Under the pieces are notes generated by a model. That model searched no databases and was not told where the DNA came from. It saw only the letters and a program-made list of their open reading frames with translations. A stretch of DNA of 38,321 nt from Oscillospiraceae bacterium (GTDB lineage: Bacteria; Bacillota; Clostridia; Oscillospirales; Acutalibacteraceae), in contig JAKVJJ010000017.1 in assembly GCA_022487055.1 (NCBI GenBank), forward strand, positions 1 to 38,321, given 5' to 3'. The position numbers and the translations under genes were made by a program. Positions 31,758 through 38,321 of this stretch are shown one piece after another (position 1 is the stretch's first letter; each line of letters opens with the position of its first letter).

Positions 31758-33026
31758 ATGAAAGCAGAGATTATCAGTGTGGGGACGGAACTGCTGCTGG
31801 GACAGGTGGTCAATTCCGATACTGCTTATGTGGCACGGGAACTGGCGGCGCTTGGATTTGACATTCGCTATGCCTGCACCGTTGGGGACAACTCCGAAAG
31901 GCTTTCCAAAACCCTGCGGGATGCCTTGACGCGCTGCGACATTGTGGTGACAACCGGCGGCCTGGGGCCAACGGATGATGATCTGACGAAGCAGACCTGT
32001 GCACAGGCTGCAGGGCGGAAACTCGTCTGCCATGAAGAAACTGTGAAGCGGCTTGACGCCTACTTTCAGGGGCGTGAATTCGGCAAAAGCCAGATGAATC
32101 AGGCCATGCTGCCGGAGGGTTGCACGGTCTTTCAGAATGATCACGGCACTGCGCCGGGATGCGGTTTTACCACAGCAGATGACAAGGTGTTGATAATGCT
32201 GCCCGGACCGCCGCGGGAACTGTTGCCGATGCTGCAAAATTATGCCGTGCCGTATCTTTCCCAGTGGGCGGACGGCGCAATTTCCAGCACGAACATTCAT
32301 GTTTTCGGCATTGGAGAAGGCACCGCGGCAGAAAAAATCTCTGACCTGATGCAGGGGGGAAATCCCACAGCGGCAACCTATGCGCTGGAAGATGAAATGT
32401 ATGTGCGGGTTACAGCCAAGGCGGAAACGAAGGAACAGGCGCAGGCACTCTGCAAGCCGTTGGCACATCAAATTCAGCAGCGGCTGGGCGACTGTGTTTA
32501 CGGCACAGACGTTGCCAGTATGGAAGTTGTGGTTGTGCGGGAGCTGCAAAAGCAGGGAAAAATGCTGGCAACGGCGGAAAGCTGTACCGGCGGACTGTTG
32601 GCACAGCGTATTACAGATATTGCCGGTGCTTCTCAAGTCTTTCATATGGGGCTGGTCACTTACGCAAATGAAGTGAAGTCGGCACTGGTGAATGTGCCGG
32701 CTGAACTGCTGGCAGAGAAGGGCGCAGTCTGTCCGGAAACCGCTTTTGCAATGGCACAGGGTGTGCGCAAAAAAGCCGGCGCCGATTTTGGCATCGGGAT
32801 TACCGGTGTGGCGGGGCCGAAAACAAGCGAAGGCAAGCCGGTGGGCTATATCTTGATTGCGCTGGACGACGGGGAGCACACTTATCTGCGCACTATGACC
32901 GGAGAGGGCGGCCGCAAAGAGCGCAATTATCTGCGGCATCTGGCGGCAAGCAATGCACTGGATATGCTCCGGCGCAGGCTTTTTGGCCTGCCGGATATTG
33001 AGCGCGCCGCATTTACCAAACATTAA
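31758..33026 (+). CDS. cinA: CinA: molybdopterin-binding-like domain plus nicotinamide-nucleotide amidase
   Basis: A 422-residue two-domain protein. The N-terminal MoaB/MogA-like domain (about 1-170; AEIISVGTELLLGQVVNSD, VVTTGGLGPTDDDLTKQ, HGTAPGC, LIMLPGPPRELLPML) has pyrophosphatase activity in some homologs. The C-terminal domain (about 260-410; MLATAESCTGGLLAQRI, GVAGP) deamidates NMN to NaMN. It belongs to pyridine-nucleotide salvage; the 'competence-induced' name comes from Streptococcus. Start 31758 has AAGGGATAAAT upstream. It follows thiI by 35 bases and precedes the small CinA-N-like gene by 17. Confidence 0.95.
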   Translation: MKAEIISVGTELLLGQVVNSDTAYVARELAALGFDIRYACTVGDNSERLSKTLRDALTRCDIVVTTGGLGPTDDDLTKQTCAQAAGRKLVCHEETVKRLDAYFQGREFGKSQMNQAMLPEGCTVFQNDHGTAPGCGFTTADDKVLIMLPGPPRELLPMLQNYAVPYLSQWADGAISSTNIHVFGIGEGTAAEKISDLMQGGNPTAATYALEDEMYVRVTAKAETKEQAQALCKPLAHQIQQRLGDCVYGTDVASMEVVVVRELQKQGKMLATAESCTGGLLAQRITDIAGASQVFHMGLVTYANEVKSALVNVPAELLAEKGAVCPETAFAMAQGVRKKAGADFGIGITGVAGPKTSEGKPVGYILIALDDGEHTYLRTMTGEGGRKERNYLRHLAASNALDMLRRRLFGLPDIERAAFTKH

Positions 33027-33043
33027 CGGAGGGAGGATTGCCA

Positions 33044-33520
33044 ATGAACACAGGCGTGCTGTACTGCAGTGCACGACGAACTGCATATTGTCAGGAACTG
33101 CTCAGAAGGAGCGGCTTTGAACTGACGCAGGAATGCGCCTGCGCCGGACACAATCCGATTCCCCGGCTGGGGTATTTGCTGCAGAAAAATCAGCTTGTTT
33201 TGGTGCTTGGGCCGGAACGCAGCGGCGAGCCGGTTTATGGCAAACCGTTTTTTCAGGCACTGCACGTTCCTATGCTGGGAGAAAGCCCACAGGGGGTGCT
33301 GATGCTGCACGGCACAGAGTGCACCGGCTGGCTGATTGAGAGCCGGGAACAGGCCGTGGCACTCTTGCCGGACCGCCCGAGGCATCTGCGTACCCTGATG
33401 CCGGAACTTTGGCTCAGAATAAGCCGGAAATTTGATGTGCCGCAGCCGGAACCCGCAAAACCGGTAATCCATTTTGAAAAATTGACAGAGCGAGATTTTG
33501 TCCGAAAGGAGCAGAAATGA
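33044..33520 (+). CDS. Small protein resembling a divergent CinA/MoaB (MoCF) domain
   Basis: A 158-residue protein not assigned to a characterised family. By eye it aligns with the first domain of the CinA just upstream. AGHNPIPRLGYLLQ and QLVLVLGPERSG correspond to VGDNSERLSKTLR and DIVVTTGGLG; MLHGTECTGW and VALLPDRPRHLRTLMPEL correspond to NDHGTAPGCG and LIMLPGPPRELLPML. The GGLG ligand loop is replaced by GPERSG, so activity may be lost or changed. ATG 33044 is preferred over an in-frame TTG at 33038 because GGAGGGAGG lies 7 bases before it. It overlaps the next gene's start in ATGA. The homology is my inference from visible motifs. Confidence 0.7.
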   Translation: MNTGVLYCSARRTAYCQELLRRSGFELTQECACAGHNPIPRLGYLLQKNQLVLVLGPERSGEPVYGKPFFQALHVPMLGESPQGVLMLHGTECTGWLIESREQAVALLPDRPRHLRTLMPELWLRISRKFDVPQPEPAKPVIHFEKLTERDFVRKEQK

Positions 33521-35382
33521 TTGTAGACCTTGTGTCCCAGATGAAAACTGCGAATCTTATGACCAGCCTGCTGCAGGGAAGGCTTGACCGCTGCTCACCC
33601 TATCCTTTTGCTCCGTGCGAGGAGAAGCCGATGCCGGACCGTTCCCTGTATGGTCTGGAAACCAGTACACCGGAAGCGCAAGGAGTAGAGAGCGCATGGC
33701 TGAATGGGTATTTTTGTGCTTTGCGTGACTGTAAAAGCATTCATGTGCACAGTGTGGCAGTACTGCGGCACGGCAAACTGATTGCGGAAGGAAGCTTTAA
33801 ACCTTATACAGCGGCTTTTCCGCATATGCAGTTTTCTCTGTCAAAAAGTATTGTCGGCATGGCGGTGGGCATGGCGGTCGGAGAAGGTCTGCTTTCGGTG
33901 AACGACCATCTGGTGGATTTTTTCGCGGATGACCGGACGTTGCTGCACAATTCCAAGATTGCAGCGGTCACGATTAAAAATCTGCTGCAGATGACCGCCG
34001 GAGTGAAGTACAATGAAGTCTTTAGCGTGACCGACCGTGATTGGGTGCGCGGTTATCTTTCTTCCGAGTGCGCTTTTGAGCCGGGAACGGATTTTTATTA
34101 CAACAGCATGAATACCTATATGCTTTCGGCAGTTTTGCACCAAGTAACCGGAGAATCACTGGTGGATTACTTGATGCCGCGTTTGTTTGAACCAATGCGC
34201 ATCCCTCGCCCGCGCTGGGAGATGTGCCCAATGGGGGTAGAGAAGGGCGGCTGGGGCATTTATCTGCGTACGATTGATATGGCAAAACTCGGTCAGCTTT
34301 ATTTGCAAGGCGGCCGGTGGGGGACGAAACAACTAGTACCCGCAGGATGGGTGTATGACAGTACGCATGATATGGTCACACCGGATAGGCAAAGCCGTGA
34401 CAGCGGTTATGGCTATCAGCTTTGGAAATTTCCGGTAAGTGACGCGTTTCAGTATAGCGGGGTTTACGGTCAGCACGTCATAATTTTGCCGCGGCTGGAT
34501 GCGGTGGTTGCCATGACGGGCGGCAGCCAGACATTCGTTACGGATGAGGCCAGCACCATTACAGAAAAGTATTTTGCAGATCATGCGGACGGTTTCCATG
34601 GAGAACCGCTCAAACCGAACATCCATGCTTTGCGCAGGCTGAAAGACATAACGGAACATCTTTATTCCGTGCAGGAAACCATGCCGCCGCAGCCGCCCAA
34701 GGAAGCACACCCGTGGATGATTCGGAACCAGCAGCAGACCCTGGCTCCCCAACCGGTGCCGGAGGAGGCCGCGTCGCTGGACGGTTCCCATTTTCAGATG
34801 GAAGTGGGCACCGGCACGCTCCTGCCGCTTGCCATGCAGATTGTTACTAATCATTTTCCGCCGGCAGTCCGGGAAGTATCTTTTGCTTTCACGCCGGGAA
34901 TGTGTCACATTCACCTTTGCTGCGGAGAAGAAATCAGCATTCTGGATGCCGGTTTGCTCAATGAACCGTACCGTGGCAGTGTGACCTTTGACGGAGAAAC
35001 TTATCCGGTGGGATGTTCCGCACGGCTGACCAGTGATGAGGATGGCCGCCCAGTGCTGAAGCTCTTTATCTCTTTCCTGCAGACACCTTTCATGCGCACG
35101 ATAAAATTTATTTTTTATGACCATGCACAGAAAGTTGTCGCCCGCTTTGATGAACAGCCGAGTATTGAGGATTCCATTGCAGTTGCCTTTGACATGATGG
35201 ATGATGCAGATGGCCCGCAGAACCTCTTTGGAGATGCAGCAAATCAAAAGCGGATGAATCAGCAGCTCAGCCGGATTTCTCTGCCGAAGATGCATGGTGT
35301 GTGCACAGACGGGAAACGAATGGATACCGAAAATGCTGTGCCGGAAACAAAGCCTGTGCAGTCATCGGAAGAATCAGACTAG
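33517..35382 (+). CDS. Cytoplasmic serine hydrolase of the class C beta-lactamase fold with long C-terminal extension
   Basis: A 621-residue protein. The beta-lactamase/penicillin-binding domain (about 50-355) has the nucleophile motif SLSK (Ser107, Lys110), LLQMTAGVKY, the tyrosine motif YYNS near 194-197 with FEPGTDF before it, and YGQHVIILPRLDAVV near the third motif. There is no signal peptide or membrane segment, so it should be cytoplasmic and act as an esterase or peptidase rather than a secreted beta-lactamase. The C-terminal 250 residues have no assignment; they look like a beta-rich domain and an acidic tail. AAAGGAG precedes the ATG, which overlaps the previous stop by four bases. 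Confidence 0.85.
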   Translation: MIVDLVSQMKTANLMTSLLQGRLDRCSPYPFAPCEEKPMPDRSLYGLETSTPEAQGVESAWLNGYFCALRDCKSIHVHSVAVLRHGKLIAEGSFKPYTAAFPHMQFSLSKSIVGMAVGMAVGEGLLSVNDHLVDFFADDRTLLHNSKIAAVTIKNLLQMTAGVKYNEVFSVTDRDWVRGYLSSECAFEPGTDFYYNSMNTYMLSAVLHQVTGESLVDYLMPRLFEPMRIPRPRWEMCPMGVEKGGWGIYLRTIDMAKLGQLYLQGGRWGTKQLVPAGWVYDSTHDMVTPDRQSRDSGYGYQLWKFPVSDAFQYSGVYGQHVIILPRLDAVVAMTGGSQTFVTDEASTITEKYFADHADGFHGEPLKPNIHALRRLKDITEHLYSVQETMPPQPPKEAHPWMIRNQQQTLAPQPVPEEAASLDGSHFQMEVGTGTLLPLAMQIVTNHFPPAVREVSFAFTPGMCHIHLCCGEEISILDAGLLNEPYRGSVTFDGETYPVGCSARLTSDEDGRPVLKLFISFLQTPFMRTIKFIFYDHAQKVVARFDEQPSIEDSIAVAFDMMDDADGPQNLFGDAANQKRMNQQLSRISLPKMHGVCTDGKRMDTENAVPETKPVQSSEESD

Positions 35383-35453
35383 AAGTAAAAGCTCCCTATG
35401 CGGACTGCTTTTGCAGAGGAGCATTATGAAATTGGGTATCGGGGGCATGAACT

Positions 35454-36506
35454 ATGAAAAAGCCGGAAAGATTTTTTACACTGCTATTGGTACTCAGCCT
35501 GACTGTTGCGGCGGCTGTTCTGCCTGCCCAAGCAAAAGCGGACTTTGCTTTTTCCCGTTTTGAAGCGCAGACAGCACAACCGGGCATGGAAGCAGATGAG
35601 CCGCTTTTTACATTGATTCATATTACCATGCCGGACGGCAGTGTGAAAAATATACAGCCGTACAGTCATACACAGTGCCGCATGGAACTGCCGGCAGGGG
35701 AAAGTGCGGCTGTTACGGTGATTTCTGACACGGCACTGAGCCTTACTTCAGAGAATTCTGCGGCATCGGTCAGTGTGGGGGCACCTTATGCCAGCGGCAA
35801 TGCGTATTACAAAGTGACAGCCGGAACAAAGGCAGGAGATGCGGCACAGCTTACTTTGAAAGACGCAAAAGGCCGGCAGGCTTCCCCCATACAGGTTGTG
35901 GTCACGAAAAATGTGAGCGTACAGCTTCCGGTGAAGGAATGCAGAGTGCATCAGCTGGATGGTACCGTTACGCAACTTACCCAACCCGATTACGAAATTT
36001 CTTTGCCGCTTGGGGCGGAACTGAATTTTGATACCGTGTCGGACTGTGCCCCGATTTATACGACCGGGAATGGAAAAATTGCAAAAACCAGTGTGGTGTC
36101 TGACTATCAGAACGGCAAAGCAACCTATCAAATGTATGGAGTAGGTCATGTGTGGGAGCGGACGGGAATTTATCTGCGAAACCCTGAGCAGCCGGGCGCG
36201 GTGCGGATGATGATTGTCACACTGCAGCCGCGGCCTTTTCAGTGTGATACAACAATGGATATGAAATTGGCAAAAGGAAAGACGTATCGATTCCGTATCA
36301 GCGGCGATGGACTGCCGGATTATGATGCCAGCAAGGTAGAATGGCTGGAATCCAGCAGACCGGACGCTGCTTCTGTTTTCATGCAGCGGAATGGAGCGGA
36401 TGTTTACGGCACAGTCACCGTAAATGAGGACCGGAATGTCTGGGCAGGTATCCTTGTGCGCTATGGCGGTGTGCGTTACCGCATTTTCAGTGTCCTTGCA
36501 AAGTGA
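35454..36506 (+). CDS. Secreted protein of unknown function, probably beta-sandwich
   Basis: A 350-residue protein with a signal peptide (KKPERFFTLLLVLSLTVAAA then PAQAKA, cleavage near residue 29) and no lipobox or membrane anchor. The mature part is rich in Thr, Val, Ala and Gly, with alternating patterns suggestive of two or three Ig-like or similar beta domains, for example VTVISDTALSLTSENSAASV and ASPIQVVVTKNVSVQLPV. Two pairs of cysteines could form disulfides. I do not recognise a family or active site. GGGGG lies 8 bases before the ATG. It sits between the serine hydrolase and the HIRAN protein on the same strand. Confidence 0.78.
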   Translation: MKKPERFFTLLLVLSLTVAAAVLPAQAKADFAFSRFEAQTAQPGMEADEPLFTLIHITMPDGSVKNIQPYSHTQCRMELPAGESAAVTVISDTALSLTSENSAASVSVGAPYASGNAYYKVTAGTKAGDAAQLTLKDAKGRQASPIQVVVTKNVSVQLPVKECRVHQLDGTVTQLTQPDYEISLPLGAELNFDTVSDCAPIYTTGNGKIAKTSVVSDYQNGKATYQMYGVGHVWERTGIYLRNPEQPGAVRMMIVTLQPRPFQCDTTMDMKLAKGKTYRFRISGDGLPDYDASKVEWLESSRPDAASVFMQRNGADVYGTVTVNEDRNVWAGILVRYGGVRYRIFSVLAK

Positions 36507-36527
36507 ACTTTTTAGGAGCGAAATAGT

Positions 36528-38321
36528 TTGAAAATTTTAAAACCGGAACAGGACGATGGCAGCAGCGAAATTCTCCGCTATTTTGCCGAGGAGACGGTTC
36601 CTTATGCGAAGCAGGAACGCATGGCGTTTCAGACGGTGAAAACGATTACAGCTTGTCTGCAGCAGCCGGAAAATTTAAAGCCGCTGCAGGAAGCAGTGAA
36701 AGAGCCGCCGCTGATACAGTATTTTTCCGCATTGACGGAGCGGCTGAGAATGCTGGTGGCAGAGGGCGTGCTGAATGCGGATGAAACGTATTCTCTGGCA
36801 CAGCGGCTGTTACACACTAAGGAAAAAGAGCTTGTCCGGCTTGCTATTTTAATGCTTTCTGGTTTTGACAGCGAAAGGACACAGGCACAGTTTTTGGTGC
36901 TTGGCAGAAATCCGCAATACACCCTATATGTTTTGAAAGCAGCACAGGATTTCCGGCATTTTCAGTCTTTCTTATTCCAAATGCTGCAGAAAATGGACGG
37001 CTGCGCGAAGGTGGCGGCGTTGAATCTCTGGCAGCCGGTTACAGAAGAAATGCAGCGCTGGGCACTGTTTTATGGTGCGCAGAACAGACAGATGCCGAGC
37101 ACTTCTGCTGCCATCTGTCTGGACAAAGCGGACATGGGGGAGTATCTCAGGCAAATTCCGTTGGGGCAGCCCGAATTTTCAGCACTCTCCATTTTACTTG
37201 CCAACGCTTTTTCCAGTGCCAATATTACAGAATTCGCGGATTCTCTGCCAATCCTTACACGGTATCTGGACGCCGCACCAAGCAGGGCACGGGAACTGCC
37301 GGATTTGCTAACGGTCATTGCCATCAGAAATCAAATGAAAGGCTATGCGGTGTCTGACACAACGGCACAGCCAATGCCGAATGGTTGGAGCGGTTTGCTG
37401 CAGCAGACAATGCGCAGCCGCTGCCAGCAGATTATCCGGCAGGAGCGGTGGACCAATCAAATTTATCAGGAACTGAAAAAACCGGAACTCTCCAGTGAGC
37501 AGATAACCTGCCTGCTGACAGGCACAGAAATGGAGCCGCCGTTTGTCTGTTTTCTGCCCCTGCTGAAGAAACACCCCTGTGACTCTGCGGTCATTCACTT
37601 TCTGGTCTGTGAAAACCCTTTACGCTATATGGAAGATACACTGCATTATCTGAAAAAAAATCTGCCGAGTATTGTTTTCAGCGGTGCGGAGGACCTTGCA
37701 GAAGAAGATTTAGGCAGCAGCTATGATGCGGATGCTGCCCTGAATTTGCTGCTGACGGCGATGTATTACATGGACATAGAGGAAGAAAACTTTTATCTGC
37801 GGTGCCTGGCCTGCCGCCTGCCTCACTGCCGCAAAAATGCAATTCGCTGTTTAAGACAGATGCGTGGGAAATGGAGTGATGCAGTTCTGCCGGCACTGGA
37901 AGCAGCGTGTGCGGCGGAACCGAACAAGGCAGTGCGGAAAACTCTGTTGCGGCTGATGGGGCGCAAGGATAAAAAGCCAGCCAAGGAACAGCGCTATGTG
38001 GAACTGGCCGACGAACTGGTGTGGCCGGCGCCATGGGACAAATGTGTATTGAAAACATGGGTAGCAGGTGCTTTGTACCGAGACCTGCTGGCAGTGGACG
38101 GGGTGCTGGAGGAGAGTGACCTGCTGTATTTGGTGCGGGAACCGGACAATCCTTATGATACACACGCCATCATGGTGGTGACGGATGACGGGTATCTGCT
38201 CGGCTATATTCCGCGGAAAGAAAATCTTGAGCTTGCCGCAATGATGGATACCGGCCGGAAATTTTACGCATTCTTAGAGCATATTGATACGACAAAAAGT
38301 GATTTAAGCATTAGCGTCTAT
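36528..38321 (+). CDS. Large helical protein with C-terminal HIRAN domain, 3' end outside window
   Basis: An open frame of 598 codons with no stop in the window, so the gene is incomplete. It begins with TTG, preceded by TTAGGAG 9 bases upstream. Residues 1 to about 500 are predicted mainly helical and leucine-rich, possibly HEAT/armadillo-like, with several cysteines. From about residue 509 the sequence matches a HIRAN domain: TWVAGALYRDLL, LLYLVREPDNPYDTHAIMVV and GYLLGYIPRKENLELAAMMD. HIRAN domains bind DNA ends in HLTF-type repair proteins and also occur alone in bacteria. The pairing with a long helical region suggests a nucleic-acid or protein-binding scaffold; the function is unknown. 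Confidence 0.85.
   Translation, partial: MKILKPEQDDGSSEILRYFAEETVPYAKQERMAFQTVKTITACLQQPENLKPLQEAVKEPPLIQYFSALTERLRMLVAEGVLNADETYSLAQRLLHTKEKELVRLAILMLSGFDSERTQAQFLVLGRNPQYTLYVLKAAQDFRHFQSFLFQMLQKMDGCAKVAALNLWQPVTEEMQRWALFYGAQNRQMPSTSAAICLDKADMGEYLRQIPLGQPEFSALSILLANAFSSANITEFADSLPILTRYLDAAPSRARELPDLLTVIAIRNQMKGYAVSDTTAQPMPNGWSGLLQQTMRSRCQQIIRQERWTNQIYQELKKPELSSEQITCLLTGTEMEPPFVCFLPLLKKHPCDSAVIHFLVCENPLRYMEDTLHYLKKNLPSIVFSGAEDLAEEDLGSSYDADAALNLLLTAMYYMDIEEENFYLRCLACRLPHCRKNAIRCLRQMRGKWSDAVLPALEAACAAEPNKAVRKTLLRLMGRKDKKPAKEQRYVELADELVWPAPWDKCVLKTWVAGALYRDLLAVDGVLEESDLLYLVREPDNPYDTHAIMVVTDDGYLLGYIPRKENLELAAMMDTGRKFYAFLEHIDTTKSDLSISVY

Noticed and set aside
962-33026. Four genes with competence-associated names (TfoX-like, ComEC-like hydrolase, ComFB-like, CinA) in one window
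   Set aside because: They are far apart, on different strands and promoters, and each family is common outside competence; no ComEC channel, pilus or DprA gene is present. The shared theme is a naming effect.
31710-33086. A 458-codon open frame on the minus strand opposite cinA
   Set aside because: Antisense to a well-supported gene; the translation is rich in His, Cys and Arg without recognisable domains, typical of shadow frames.
35388-35426. GCTCC/GGAGC stem before the secreted-protein gene
   Set aside because: Only five pairs hold, the inner bases do not pair well, and no T-tract follows.

Overview
The window reads as a chromosomal segment of a low-to-moderate-GC, endospore-forming member of the Clostridia, most likely in the Oscillospiraceae/Ruminococcaceae. 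The evidence is the forespore genes spoVAC and spoVAD, a GTP-type PEP carboxykinase, a rhodanese-less ThiI paired with its own cysteine desulfurase, a polA that appears to lack proofreading, a VanW-family protein, strong AGGAGG ribosome-binding sites, and GTG/TTG starts on several genes. The genus is not resolved. I saw no tRNA, rRNA, CRISPR array, insertion sequence or prophage. No stretch longer than 300 bases is without a gene.

Left part (1-8400): a truncated uppP leaves the window on the minus strand. It is followed by a small TfoX N-terminal-domain gene (+), an orphan oligopeptide-binding lipoprotein (-), the pair rsmE then SDR reductase (-), a purine permease (-) and pckG (-). These units are separated by intrinsic terminators and recognisable sigma-A promoters.

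Middle (8400-19500): a long minus-strand run reads pentapeptide-repeat protein, polA, rlmA, rimI, a membrane-anchored HTH regulator with eight 54-bp repeats, then tsaD. The regulator separates rimI from tsaD, which are usually close neighbours; tsaB and tsaE are not here. The plus strand holds dusB and an unrecognised single-pass membrane protein. Then come a ComEC-like metallo-hydrolase lipoprotein and an 89-residue protein of unknown function, both minus; the latter is driven by a perfect-consensus sigma-A promoter.

Right-middle (19600-27900): a phosphohexomutase (+), then minus-strand units: a ComFB-like protein followed by spoVAC-spoVAD, glutamine-dependent nadE, a family 2 glycosyltransferase, and a VanW-family membrane protein. 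Between the ComFB-like gene and spoVAC a perfect hairpin plus U-tract contains the spoVAC ribosome-binding site, and a sigma-G-like promoter ends inside its loop.

Right end (28000-38321): a plus-strand series reads UgtP-like glycolipid glucosyltransferase, cysteine desulfurase, thiI, cinA, a small CinA-N-like protein, a cytoplasmic beta-lactamase-fold protein, a secreted protein of unknown function, and a large helical protein ending in a HIRAN domain that runs off the window. Most observations worth following are regulatory structures (positions 795-850, 22797-22846, 28049-28065), the repeat-bearing regulator, and the unexplained proteins in this last series.
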